Below are positions 26,343 to 35,059 of a stretch of DNA of 48,092 bases, one piece after another. The stretch covers positions 1 to 48,092 of the forward strand of contig JAFZOV010000144.1 of assembly GCA_017550445.1 (NCBI GenBank). Reading direction: 5' to 3'. The notes beneath the pieces were generated by a model. The model saw nothing but the letters and a program-made list of their open reading frames with translations. It had not been told where the DNA came from and made no database searches. Numbering within the stretch: position 1 is the first letter of the stretch; each line of letters begins with the position of its first letter. Origin of the DNA: Fibrobacter sp. (GTDB lineage: Bacteria; Fibrobacterota; Fibrobacteria; Fibrobacterales; Fibrobacteraceae). A program made the translations under genes and the position numbers.

Positions 26343-28151
26343 TTACTTAATCCTATGACCATTCAGGTTGAAGCGCTTGCCGTTCTTTTCGACGAAGAGC
26401 TTCTGGTTGGCAAAGCGCAGGCGCGGAGCAGCCTCGGCGTTAACCTTGCGAGAGGTCAACGGACGCTTCTCGATGCTGGCAACACCGGCCACGGCGGGAA
26501 TGAATCCATTGCTCATGGCTTCGATAGCACCGGCGAGGTAGGCAAAGGGTGCATTCCAGTTGATAGCCACTTCGTTGGTGGCATAGCTGCAATTGTTGTC
26601 GATATAAGAAGTTGCCGCATTGCCCGTTCTGTAATCCTTGCATTCCCAGGTTTCAGAGCCGATGTCTTCGCCACCGGGCTGGGGGCCACCCACGAGCATG
26701 CCCGGAATCGGGGCCGTAATCTTGTCAGAAGTACTGGGGCGGTGGTGAGGCTTCATGGGAGTCTTGGTGCCGTAACCGGTCAAGAAGGACATATCCAGCG
26801 GGTTCTTGCCCAGCAGGTAATCCAGAACCTTGACGGCAGCCTGGTAATACTTCTTTTCGCCAGTGATGTAGTAGGCATGCAACAGCCAAACACCCTGGTT
26901 TGCGGCCACTGCATTGGAACCCCACACAAAATCGTTCTTGGCCATTACCACACCAAAGCCAGTCTGGGCACGGGCCACAAAGACGTCGGCCACCTTCAGC
27001 AAGCTATCCTTTGCCGCCTGGGCCACATTGCCAAATTCGGGGGCATGGGTTACAATACCGTAAGTAGCGAGGCCACCCACATCGGCCCAGCTGGGGATAT
27101 TTCCCGAGGCGCTATCGGGCTTGTAGGATGCATCACCGGTAGTCACGAAGAGTTCCGTAGAAGCGAAGAGCTTTTCATCTTCTAGCCAGTTGTCGCCATA
27201 TTCACCGGTCTGCACGCCGGTGGGGTTGTGGTAAGCCTTGTTCGGATTCTGGGCACCCCAAGCGTAAGCCTTCTTGGCTGCTTCAAGGCACTTGCTGGCA
27301 TAAGTTGCATCGAAAGGCTTGTACACGCGGGCAGCCACGGCCATGACGCCTGCAAAGTCAAAGGTAGCGGCAGTGCCCTTGCCAATCACGTAAATGGGGT
27401 CGGTATCCTGCGCCGGCATCACGTCGCCCGGGAATCCGAGAGAGGTGAGCTTGTGGTAAACGCCACCATCGGAGGCCTGCATGGTCAGCATCCAATCCAG
27501 ATTCCACTTGATTTCGGCAAGGAGATCCGGCAGGGTTCCGTCGGCAGGAATATTCCACCTGAGGGTATTAAAATAGTTGGGGAAATGTTCGTACAGAGAA
27601 AGGAGCGTATAAGTAGTAATGCCCGAATTCACGATGTAGCGGCCATAGTCGCCAGCATCGTACCAGCCCTTTGTAGAGTTGATGGAGCCGGATTCGCCGG
27701 TAGAGTTATGGAGCTGCGAACTGGCATTGGTATGGCCTGCGGCACGTTTCCACTGACCGGCATAGGTTTCGTCCAAAGCCATGGAGGCACGCTGGTAGTA
27801 GTACCACTTCAAGGAGGCCTTGACCACGTCTACATAGGTATTGGCGGCAATTTTAAGGTCTTGGCGGAGTTCCTGGCCACCTACCTTAATCTTATAGGTA
27901 CCCGGGGTGTTCAAATCCGAGAAATCCACCAGCTGCACGTTTTGGCCGCTGGCGCTCCAATTCGAGGCTACCGAAGGGGTCACCGTGAGTACCGCAGTTC
28001 CCGAAGCATCGGTAATTTCCACCGTGCCGTTAGCGTCGGTCAGGGCGAACTCCTTGATATCGCCGGGGCGGTAACCCACCTGGTTAATATAGGCCGTAGC
28101 GGCAGAGGCAACTGTCGCCAGGGAAAGCATCGCTATACCAAATTTGAGCAT
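26343..28151 (-). CDS. GH9 cellulase with basic C-terminal module
   Basis: Secreted endo-beta-1,4-glucanase, 602 residues. ATG at 28151 is preferred since AAGGAG lies 8 nt before it; the in-frame GTG at 28160 overlaps that site. After the signal peptide comes an Ig-like CelD-N domain (AYINQVGYRPGD..., about 20-100). The (alpha/alpha)6 barrel holds GWYDAGDYGRYIVN (Asp 165/168), the HHRPS motif and the general acid in NEVAINWNAPF. After the barrel, residues about 545-602 form a basic tail ending KLFVEKNGKRFNLNGHRIK, comparable with the pectate lyase tail; such basic terminal domains are known on Fibrobacter hydrolases. Confidence 0.95.
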   Translation of the reverse strand: MLKFGIAMLSLATVASAATAYINQVGYRPGDIKEFALTDANGTVEITDASGTAVLTVTPSVASNWSASGQNVQLVDFSDLNTPGTYKIKVGGQELRQDLKIAANTYVDVVKASLKWYYYQRASMALDETYAGQWKRAAGHTNASSQLHNSTGESGSINSTKGWYDAGDYGRYIVNSGITTYTLLSLYEHFPNYFNTLRWNIPADGTLPDLLAEIKWNLDWMLTMQASDGGVYHKLTSLGFPGDVMPAQDTDPIYVIGKGTAATFDFAGVMAVAARVYKPFDATYASKCLEAAKKAYAWGAQNPNKAYHNPTGVQTGEYGDNWLEDEKLFASTELFVTTGDASYKPDSASGNIPSWADVGGLATYGIVTHAPEFGNVAQAAKDSLLKVADVFVARAQTGFGVVMAKNDFVWGSNAVAANQGVWLLHAYYITGEKKYYQAAVKVLDYLLGKNPLDMSFLTGYGTKTPMKPHHRPSTSDKITAPIPGMLVGGPQPGGEDIGSETWECKDYRTGNAATSYIDNNCSYATNEVAINWNAPFAYLAGAIEAMSNGFIPAVAGVASIEKRPLTSRKVNAEAAPRLRFANQKLFVEKNGKRFNLNGHRIK

Positions 28152-28183
28152 CTCAAACACTCCTTATAACATCCATTTTTTCA

Positions 28184-28191
28184 CAAATATA
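28184..28191 (-). promoter_or_regulatory. Putative -10 of GH9 gene
   Basis: TATATTTG, identical to the element before 5768, 44881 and 41461. It stands 32 nt before the GH9 ATG and directly follows the terminator of the esterase gene. Confidence 0.5.
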
Positions 28192-28195
28192 TTTC

Positions 28196-28226
28196 AAAAA
28201 AGGCGGGAAAGGGGTCCCTTTTCCGC
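28196..28226 (-). terminator. Terminator of esterase gene
   Basis: On the minus strand GGCGG-A-AAAGGG pairs with CCCTTT-C-CCGCC around a short loop, followed by TTTTTT. Confidence 0.9.
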
Positions 28227-28255
28227 CAAAACTGGATACAAGTGTACCCAATGTA

Positions 28256-29515
28256 TTACTTTTTCGAGAATTTCAGGCTTTTTTGTATTCCAGATGGGAA
28301 TGTTACAACAATGGCGTAATGCCCCGATGAAAGCCTGGACAGGTCCAGAGCCCCACGGAAGCGACCCCTCCAAACAGTGGCACCATCCATGGAGACGATG
28401 GCGCAACGGTATTCTCCCCCGTTCCCGAAGGCCACCAGTTTGTCGCCCATCAAGCTGACATGAGCCAACTGTTTCCAGTTCGAAGACAAGCGAGTCACCA
28501 CCGAATCGTTATCCAGAGAATCCGTAACCGTAGAATCCGTCTTGGAGGAATCCGCCGTCGAATCCAGAAGGGCTTTTTGCGCCTTGGCTTCACGGGCAGT
28601 ATCAAAGAAACTGACCATCTTGTCCAAATTCTCGGAGACGTACATTTCGTTGCCACCATGGGTTCCACCTGTCACCGAGACCAGCTCCGTCACCACATTA
28701 TGATTTTTAAGGGAATCGTAAAGTTCCTGACTCTGTTCCGGATTCACAATCTGGTCTTTTGTTCCATGGAACATAATGATCGGCGGATCGTCTTCGCTGG
28801 CATAGTAGGGGGAACTGGCAACCATCCATTTGTCCTTGTTCCCTTCGCGTTCAACACCGATGAAGGCGCCTTCGAAAGTTCCGCTGCCCATGAAGCTGTT
28901 GATAGGATTCATGGTGTAAATGTCCGTCGGAGGCGACCAAAGTGTTGCAGCGTCAATACAGCTACTATACTGCGTATAATTGCCTAAGTCACCTACCAAG
29001 TCCACCGTCACGGTGCCAGACTTGCCTTCCTTCAAGCCACAGGTTGTCGCCACAAGGCTTGATAGGTGACCGCCCGAGGAGAACCCGGACATAGCAATAA
29101 AACTCGAATCAATTTTGTACTTGGCCGTATTGCCGCGCAAGAAGCGTACAACAGCCTTAAGGTCATGCAGCTGCGCCGGATACTTGGCATCGTCTGCAGA
29201 ACGGTGGTTCGGGGTCACCACGGCATACCCCGCTTTCAGGAGCGCATTGCAGATGGTTCCCAAGTCCGCAGAGCCTTTGGAATTGTTCATGCTCCAGGCG
29301 CTACCATAGGTGTGAATCACCACCGGATAAGTATCCTTGACCTCTTTCGGCAAGTAAATGTCAAGCGTATGATAAACCTTGTCATCGCCGACATAGTTTA
29401 AATCGGCAAATTTTTCGGAATATTCAATTTTGCCTTGACCTTGCTGGCCGCCAAAACCCTGCGCAAAGGTCGAAACCGTTGCCACAAGGCACAATACACC
29501 CACCATTTTATTCAT
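28256..29515 (-). CDS. Secreted alpha/beta-hydrolase esterase
   Basis: Probable acetyl or feruloyl esterase acting on plant polysaccharide. It is 419 residues with a signal peptide (CLVATVSTFAQG). BD-FAE/lipase-like fold: VVIHTYGSAW is the oxyanion region (usually HGGGW), GFSSGGH holds the nucleophile Ser 146, FHGTKDQIV the Asp and GGTHGG the His. The C-terminal ~110 residues are a Ser/Thr/Asp-rich linker and a beta module (LVAFGNGGEYRCAIVSMDG...YAIVVTFPSGIQKSLKF) resembling a type IX-like sorting tail. AAGGA precedes the ATG. The neighbouring GH9 and GH51-like genes support a role in fibre breakdown; the true substrate is not visible. Confidence 0.85.
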   Translation of the reverse strand: MNKMVGVLCLVATVSTFAQGFGGQQGQGKIEYSEKFADLNYVGDDKVYHTLDIYLPKEVKDTYPVVIHTYGSAWSMNNSKGSADLGTICNALLKAGYAVVTPNHRSADDAKYPAQLHDLKAVVRFLRGNTAKYKIDSSFIAMSGFSSGGHLSSLVATTCGLKEGKSGTVTVDLVGDLGNYTQYSSCIDAATLWSPPTDIYTMNPINSFMGSGTFEGAFIGVEREGNKDKWMVASSPYYASEDDPPIIMFHGTKDQIVNPEQSQELYDSLKNHNVVTELVSVTGGTHGGNEMYVSENLDKMVSFFDTAREAKAQKALLDSTADSSKTDSTVTDSLDNDSVVTRLSSNWKQLAHVSLMGDKLVAFGNGGEYRCAIVSMDGATVWRGRFRGALDLSRLSSGHYAIVVTFPSGIQKSLKFSKK

Positions 29516-29554
29516 TTTAACCCCATTCCTTTTGGAATACTAATAAAATAAATC

Positions 29555-29583
29555 AAAAATCCCCGGAACGAATCGTTCCAGGG
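29555..29583 (-). terminator. Terminator of dxr
   Basis: On the minus strand CCCTGGAACG and CGTTCCGGGG form a 10-bp stem (one T-G pair) around ATT, followed by ATTTTT. Confidence 0.88.
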
Positions 29584-29608
29584 AATTAAGCGTTGTATAG
29601 AACAACAA

Positions 29609-30757
29609 CTACTTGATTAAAGCTGCGGTGAGCCTGCGGGCTTCGGCGTCGGCTTCAAGCACCTGGTCCAGCGTCAAGTGGCCCGTTACGTTCGGGGCAC
29701 CGGCCATAATGGTTTCCACATGGCGCGGAATGTCGGTGAACTTCAGGTTACCCTTGAGGAAGGCATCCACCAGCACTTCGTTGGCGGCATTCATCATGGA
29801 GGGCACGATACCGCCGCGGCGGCCAGCTTCGAAGGCGAGGGCGAGGCAGCGGAACTTGTTGAAGTCCGGTTCGAAGAAGGTGAGCTTTGCAAGAGTCGGC
29901 AAGTCGATGCGCTTGGTATCCAGCGGCAAGCGGTCGGGCCAAGTGAGAGCCACTTGAATGGGGATGCGCATGTCAGGAGCGCCGAGCTGGGCCATCAGGG
30001 AACCGTCGCGGAACTGCACCAGGGAATGCACCATGGACTGCGGGTGAACCACCACCTTGATCTGGTCATAAGGAATGTGGAACAAGAAGTGAGCTTCGAG
30101 CACTTCGAGACCCTTGTTCATCATGGAAGCAGAGTCGATGGTAATCTTCTTGCCCATGCTCCACACCGGGTGATTGAGGGCGTCTGCCACGGTGATGTTT
30201 TCAAACTTTTCAATGGGCCATTCGCGGAAAGGGCCACCCGAAGCGGTGATTTCCAGGAATTCAACTTCGTGTTCGCGCTTGCCGCCTTCGAGGCACTGGA
30301 AAATGGCGCTATGTTCGGAGTCAATCGGCGTAATGAAGGACTTCGGATTTTCAGCAAGCTTGTCCCAAATGACCGGGCCCGCCATAACCATGGTTTCTTT
30401 GTTTGCAAGAGCCACGTGCTTGCCGTGTTCAATAGCGGTAATGGTCGGGAGGCAACCCACGGCACCCATCAGGGAGTTGATGATGATGTCGGCCTTGGGG
30501 TCGGCGGCCAGTTCGCAGAGGCCTTCCATGCCGGCCAGCACCTTCATGCCCAGTTCTTTTTCGAGTTCCTTCGCGGCATTCGGGTCGAACATGCACACGC
30601 GTTCCACCTTGTACTTGCGCACGATTTCGGCAACCTTGGCCACGCTGCTGTTGGCGGCAACGGCGTAGAGATTGAAAATATCAGAATGCTGGTGTATGAC
30701 ATCGACGCTAGAAGTACCGATAGAACCGGTGGCACCGAGAAGGACTACGTTTTTCAT
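29609..30757 (-). CDS. dxr: 1-deoxy-D-xylulose 5-phosphate reductoisomerase
   Basis: Second enzyme of the MEP isoprenoid pathway, converting DXP to MEP with NADPH. It is 382 residues. N-terminal NADPH site LLGATGSIGTSSVDVI; metal and substrate motifs ITPIDSEHSAIFQCL and LEITASGGPFREW; flexible loop and SMMNKGLEVLEAHFLF; C-terminal MMNAANEVLVDAFL. GAGGTCTTAAC stands before the ATG. It is monocistronic, with its own terminator; the usual neighbours (cdsA, rseP) are not here. Confidence 0.97.
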   Translation of the reverse strand: MKNVVLLGATGSIGTSSVDVIHQHSDIFNLYAVAANSSVAKVAEIVRKYKVERVCMFDPNAAKELEKELGMKVLAGMEGLCELAADPKADIIINSLMGAVGCLPTITAIEHGKHVALANKETMVMAGPVIWDKLAENPKSFITPIDSEHSAIFQCLEGGKREHEVEFLEITASGGPFREWPIEKFENITVADALNHPVWSMGKKITIDSASMMNKGLEVLEAHFLFHIPYDQIKVVVHPQSMVHSLVQFRDGSLMAQLGAPDMRIPIQVALTWPDRLPLDTKRIDLPTLAKLTFFEPDFNKFRCLALAFEAGRRGGIVPSMMNAANEVLVDAFLKGNLKFTDIPRHVETIMAGAPNVTGHLTLDQVLEADAEARRLTAALIK

Positions 30758-30820
30758 GTTAAGACCTCAAAATATTTTGACTATAAGATAAAAAATTGAG
30801 ACCGCGGAATTTCAAATATC

Positions 30821-30826
30821 TATTAT
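30821..30826 (+). promoter_or_regulatory. Putative -10 of 30833 gene
   Basis: TATTAT followed by TTAGGC and then ATG at 30833. No ribosome site; leaderless candidate, similar in sequence to the start of the gene at 19355 (TATAATTTATAGGC). Confidence 0.4.
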
Positions 30827-30832
30827 TTAGGC

Positions 30833-31285
30833 ATGCTCCCGAACGATGTAAACGCCCTCATCAAAAAACTCTCCCCCTTCATGGAAGAGGATTCGGAGAT
30901 TTTCCGTGAACTGATGACCTTTTTCGGGCAAGGCTCCAAGATAGACGTTCACCACGGCGACCTGTCCAAATTCCTGGGCCCCAAGCGCCTATACCGCGTG
31001 ATTCGCCTGAAGGGAGAAAGCTACAAGGACTGCGTTTACCAGCTGGTGGACAACTATCCGGAATCCATGGAAGCGCTCGGAATGCTGCGCTACTATAAGG
31101 CACCTACTGGTCCGGTGCGCTGGGAAGAAGTAGAAGCCGCCGAAATCGCCATCGGCAAGGAGCTGACCATGGCTACCTACGGGTGGATGCCCGATGCATG
31201 GACCCTTTTTGAAAAGGGTCCGCAAGGCGATGAAGGCGGCGAGCATGAGCTGGTCGCGATCCTTGCATTCGATTTAGGGGAATAA
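30833..31285 (+). CDS. Hypothetical cytoplasmic protein (150 aa)
   Basis: 150 residues, no signal peptide. It starts MLPNDVNALIKKLSPFMEED and holds a compact region SKFLGPKRLYRVIRLKGESY. The C-terminal part contains several Gly and Glu (GPQGDEGGEHELVAILAFDL). It is codon-biased like the neighbouring housekeeping genes, so it is probably a real gene. No family was recognised. It is convergent with the PBP4 fusion gene (12 nt between stops). Confidence 0.75.
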   Translation: MLPNDVNALIKKLSPFMEEDSEIFRELMTFFGQGSKIDVHHGDLSKFLGPKRLYRVIRLKGESYKDCVYQLVDNYPESMEALGMLRYYKAPTGPVRWEEVEAAEIAIGKELTMATYGWMPDAWTLFEKGPQGDEGGEHELVAILAFDLGE

Positions 31286-31297
31286 CCCGCCCTCTAC

Positions 31298-33433
31298 TTA
31301 GGGCTTCAAGAATTCAAACAGCGTGATGCCGGGGAGTTTGCCCTTGCGGCTGGCCAGGTAATCTTTCAGCGGGAGTTCAATGACCTGCTTTTTCCAGGCA
31401 GCGTGACGCAGAACGGGGAATTCTCCGTTGCGGAAAACGACAAAGCCCGTATGGGTCGCATCCAAGTCATTTGCACTTGCCACAAAGGCCACTCCCGTCA
31501 CCATGAGCGGGCCCTCATAAGGTTTGGAGGCCATTTCTACAGCGCGGTTATAAGGCAAGTAGCGCAAGTCCATGGGAGCATCGGGAATGTCGTACTTGAT
31601 CTTTTTCGCCCTGAAGAAATTCTGTTTGGGCATGGTGCGCTTTACCACCGTATCGCCCGGCACCTGCATGGGGCGGGCATACTTGCCTTCGCCCACCCAG
31701 TCGGCCAGCAGGTAATGCTTGCGGTTCACGAAACCGATTTTGCCGCCCTTGTAGCGGATCTTCTGCAGGGTGTTGAAGATTTCGTTTTCGCTAGGCGCAA
31801 TCGCCATGGCAAGCACATGTTCCAGATAAGTCACGCAGTCCACCGAATCCATGTACACCAGCGGCTTATTTTCGATGGGGTCAATGTAGCTTTCGCCCAT
31901 GGGACCAAGCTTGTAAGGCGTTCCCTTCATCAGACGCGAGAAATATTCAAGCCTTGCGGTAAGCCCCGCCACATTCTGGGCCGCAAGCCACATCTGCTTC
32001 ATTCTCATGAGAGAGGAATAGTTGTCGTTGGCGCGGTACACCAGCCTACTCCACAAAGTATCCAACACATCTTTCAGCTGGGCATCCGAATTTCTGCCAG
32101 TCTCATTCAAGTACATGGCAACCGCAAGGGTATCGCCATCCAGGGTATAAATGTAACCCACCAGGCCATGGACTTCTCCGATAAAGCCTGTCTTGAATCG
32201 AGTGAGCCACGGGTACGGCAAATCCAGCATGCGCTTGCCGCCGGTACCGATTCCAGGGCCAGCAAAGCTGTTGATGTAAAAGCGACCCTTCGGGTGGCGT
32301 GCCATCTTGGCCAGCAAATTCGTTTCGGTAGAAGGTTTCACCTTGTTCTTGGGCGAAAGTCCGCAGCCGTCCCACACTTCAAAGTCCGTAGAATCGATTC
32401 CCACTTCGGCAAGGAACTTCATCTCGGCGCTACGACCGCTTTCGACGCTACCCACACCCGATTTCTGAGCGCCCATGTTGCGGAAGATGGTTTCGGCATG
32501 CAGGTTCTGGCTACGCTGATTGATTTCATCGAGAATGCTCAGGAACGGCGCTGCCGAGAAAGAATAAGAAGCAATCTGGATTCCATCTGGAACATTATTC
32601 TGTTCCTTAAAAGTAATGCCACGTTCCTTAAGGGCATGGATAAAGGCCGCCTTAAAATAAGCCACCGGATTACGCACCGGGAGCACCAGCTGGCTAGAAT
32701 CCACACCGATACCGATGGCACCGCCAATGGTAATTTCAGGTTTCGCAGAATCAAGAGCCCAAGTCCACTTGCGCTTTTTGCCCGGCACCGTCACCATTTC
32801 ATTTTTCAAGACAACGTAACCCACATCGGGCAAAATTTCGGCACGGGCCAAGTCACCCACCTTCAAGCCCGGCTTGAAGCGGATCATGGTGCAGTTGTCA
32901 TTAAAACCAAGTGGAGCGATTTCGGCACCATACCAGGCATCATAAAAATTTTTACGCCAATGTTCGGCACGCCACGGACCCTTGTAATAACTAGAATCCA
33001 GAGTAATCTTACCCGAAATGGAATCTACACCCAAAGCGCGGATAGAATCGGCCATGGCATAAATAATGTGGAACGGATCGGCATAGTAGCGACCCGAAAA
33101 ATTCGGATCTCCGCCACCGCGGACATTGACCGTCCCGATAAAAGTCTTTTTGCGAACGCTACCATTGAGCGACACATCTGTCTTAGGTGCGTAATCCAGC
33201 GGCAGGTAATGAACAGCAGCTGCCGTAGTAAGGGTTTTGAGGGTGCTAGCTGGGGTAAACTTTTCGACACCGCGAATATTTCCCAGTTCCTTACCCGTTT
33301 TTACAGAACGAATAGAAAGCCCATAACGGGAGCCCGGCACCACGGAATCTACATACGCCTGGAAAGAATCCAGTCCAAATTGAGCCAAGGCAATTGTAGA
33401 AAGCAAACAAACTAAGCAGAAAATTTTACGCAT
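31298..33433 (-). CDS. PBP4-type DD-peptidase fused to DUF1460 domain
   Basis: Periplasmic peptidoglycan enzyme, 711 residues. The N-terminal ~470 residues are an S13 DD-carboxypeptidase/endopeptidase: STLK (nucleophile Ser 63, Lys 66) after a signal peptide, SQN (308-310) and KTG (414-416) are all intact. Residues about 480-711 match DUF1460, an NlpC/P60-like amidase fold: YSSLMRMKQMW..., DCVTYLEHVL (probable nucleophile Cys 533), DATHTGFVV and LRHAAW with candidate His residues. ATG at 33433 is preferred over 33439 because GAGA lies 6 nt before it. It starts 20 nt after the solute-binding-protein gene. Fusion of the two activities in one chain is unusual. Confidence 0.88.
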   Translation of the reverse strand: MRKIFCLVCLLSTIALAQFGLDSFQAYVDSVVPGSRYGLSIRSVKTGKELGNIRGVEKFTPASTLKTLTTAAAVHYLPLDYAPKTDVSLNGSVRKKTFIGTVNVRGGGDPNFSGRYYADPFHIIYAMADSIRALGVDSISGKITLDSSYYKGPWRAEHWRKNFYDAWYGAEIAPLGFNDNCTMIRFKPGLKVGDLARAEILPDVGYVVLKNEMVTVPGKKRKWTWALDSAKPEITIGGAIGIGVDSSQLVLPVRNPVAYFKAAFIHALKERGITFKEQNNVPDGIQIASYSFSAAPFLSILDEINQRSQNLHAETIFRNMGAQKSGVGSVESGRSAEMKFLAEVGIDSTDFEVWDGCGLSPKNKVKPSTETNLLAKMARHPKGRFYINSFAGPGIGTGGKRMLDLPYPWLTRFKTGFIGEVHGLVGYIYTLDGDTLAVAMYLNETGRNSDAQLKDVLDTLWSRLVYRANDNYSSLMRMKQMWLAAQNVAGLTARLEYFSRLMKGTPYKLGPMGESYIDPIENKPLVYMDSVDCVTYLEHVLAMAIAPSENEIFNTLQKIRYKGGKIGFVNRKHYLLADWVGEGKYARPMQVPGDTVVKRTMPKQNFFRAKKIKYDIPDAPMDLRYLPYNRAVEMASKPYEGPLMVTGVAFVASANDLDATHTGFVVFRNGEFPVLRHAAWKKQVIELPLKDYLASRKGKLPGITLFEFLKP

Positions 33434-33453
33434 TATCATTCTCGAAATTTCGT

Positions 33454-35022
33454 CTAGTGCTTACGGATGCGGAACGCATAAATCAGCATCATGGCCACCG
33501 CAAGCACTCCAAGAGAAATCACCACAATAAGGCGGATGCTCCATTCCGATTCCTCTTTAACGACACCCAGGCCCTTTGCGTATTTATGTTCATCTACAAG
33601 CAGAGACAACGAGGCGCGGATGCGTTCTTTTACAGCCGTCGCATCTTCAGCGTCCTTGTAGCCAAGAATGTTGTTGATTTTTTGATGCGTTTCTAGCACG
33701 AAACGGTCAATTTCGTCATTTACACCGGGAGCATTTTTCAGCAAGCTTGCCGCAATGGCAGAGACCATGCCGTTTACCGACATTTCGATTTCACTCCATT
33801 CCGGAATGTTCTGGGTGCTGCGGCCATGGTTTTCAAGGCCTTCGATCAAGTGATTATAGCGGGGGTCCTGCATCCAGATGCGAATTAGGCCCCTGTCGGG
33901 GGGAATAAAGCCGCACTGTCTCGAATAGTAGTCGATATTGTCTGCGCGGAGCATGAACAGGAACAAGTCGTAAGCACGATTGCGCTTGATGGGGTTCGCA
34001 TTCTTCGGAAGAGTCAAGTGGCTACCGCCCACAAAGCTAAAGTTCCCGAAGGGGCCCTTGGGGCCGGTAATGGTAATAATGCCGTCTTTAGCAAGAGGGC
34101 TATCCATCAGGCCGCCGATATCGTTATCAAATTCAATCTTGCGGATCAGTTCCGAGGTTCCAAAAATCATCAGCTGCTCGGCACGCACAAAGCGGTCTGC
34201 ACTCTGGGCGGAATTTTCTTTCAAGTTATTCGGAGAAATTTCCAGGTCACGCAACAGTTTCAAATAATGGCGAAGGCCCACCAGTGTCAGAGAATCCGCC
34301 AAGGCGCTGCGATAGCCATTTTCAGTTTCAACCACGAAGTCCCCGCCGAAATTCCAGAGGAAGGGGGACATCTGCTGGAAACCGGTCCAGTCATCCTTGA
34401 CGCCAAATTCAAAGGGAGCGACCTCCACACCCTGTCGGTTGACGACCTTCGCTTCTGAAATGGCGCGCAACACTCCGTAGAACTTCGGGTAAGTCTCGAT
34501 TTCAGAATCATGGAGACCCAGTTCAAGCCAAATGCGTTCGTTGGCAAAAAAGCCACGGACATCCAGGAACCAGGGAATCGCGTACACCAGAGTATCACGA
34601 CCGATATGAGCCGACTTCATGGCTTCTGGATAAAAACGGCTGGTATCGACAGCATCCAGCATCTCCGTAACGGGGGTGATCATCCCCGCCTTGGCAAAGT
34701 AGGGAACCCAAGTGGAACCTAGCTGCAACACATCCGGGTAATCGTTAGCCTCGCCAGCCTCATTCACCAAGGTCTTGTTGAGTTCGGCAAAAGCGGAGCC
34801 CCAATCCAAGAAGCGGATTTTCACCGGGACGCCACTCTGGCGCGTGTACTTTTTCATCAGTTTTTGAAGAGCCGTACCCGCATTAATATCCTGGTCCATC
34901 ACCCAAAGCACCAGCGTGTCGGGAGGAGTCGGCATGGCCCTCAGTTCCGGCACAGCCTGAGCAGTCCCGCACAGAGCGAGGCTCATCAAAAACAGAACTA
35001 TGCCGAAAATACGCTTTTTCAT
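33454..35022 (-). CDS. Extracellular solute-binding protein with C-terminal anchor
   Basis: Type 1 sugar-type solute-binding protein, 522 residues. Signal peptide (about 1-23: GIVLFLMSLALCGTAQA). The fold is visible as DTLVLWVMDQDINAGTALQK, DYPDVLQLGSTWVPYFAKAG, YAIPWFLDVRGFF, FGVKDDWTGFQQMSPFLW and NRAYDLFLFMLRAD. Unusually the C-terminus carries a hydrophobic segment (LIVVISLGVLAVAMMLIYAF) with a basic RIRKH end, which should anchor it in the inner membrane facing the periplasm. No ABC permease or ATPase gene is next to it; it lies between aroA (37 nt) and the PBP4 fusion gene (20 nt). Ligand unknown. Confidence 0.85.
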   Translation of the reverse strand: MKKRIFGIVLFLMSLALCGTAQAVPELRAMPTPPDTLVLWVMDQDINAGTALQKLMKKYTRQSGVPVKIRFLDWGSAFAELNKTLVNEAGEANDYPDVLQLGSTWVPYFAKAGMITPVTEMLDAVDTSRFYPEAMKSAHIGRDTLVYAIPWFLDVRGFFANERIWLELGLHDSEIETYPKFYGVLRAISEAKVVNRQGVEVAPFEFGVKDDWTGFQQMSPFLWNFGGDFVVETENGYRSALADSLTLVGLRHYLKLLRDLEISPNNLKENSAQSADRFVRAEQLMIFGTSELIRKIEFDNDIGGLMDSPLAKDGIITITGPKGPFGNFSFVGGSHLTLPKNANPIKRNRAYDLFLFMLRADNIDYYSRQCGFIPPDRGLIRIWMQDPRYNHLIEGLENHGRSTQNIPEWSEIEMSVNGMVSAIAASLLKNAPGVNDEIDRFVLETHQKINNILGYKDAEDATAVKERIRASLSLLVDEHKYAKGLGVVKEESEWSIRLIVVISLGVLAVAMMLIYAFRIRKH

Positions 35023-35059
35023 GGGTTTTATTCTAAGATACTAATTAACCATTCATCAG

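Noticed and set aside
31403..33415. 670-codon open frame opposite the PBP4 fusion gene
   Set aside because: Antisense shadow; no recognisable domains and His-rich low-quality sequence.
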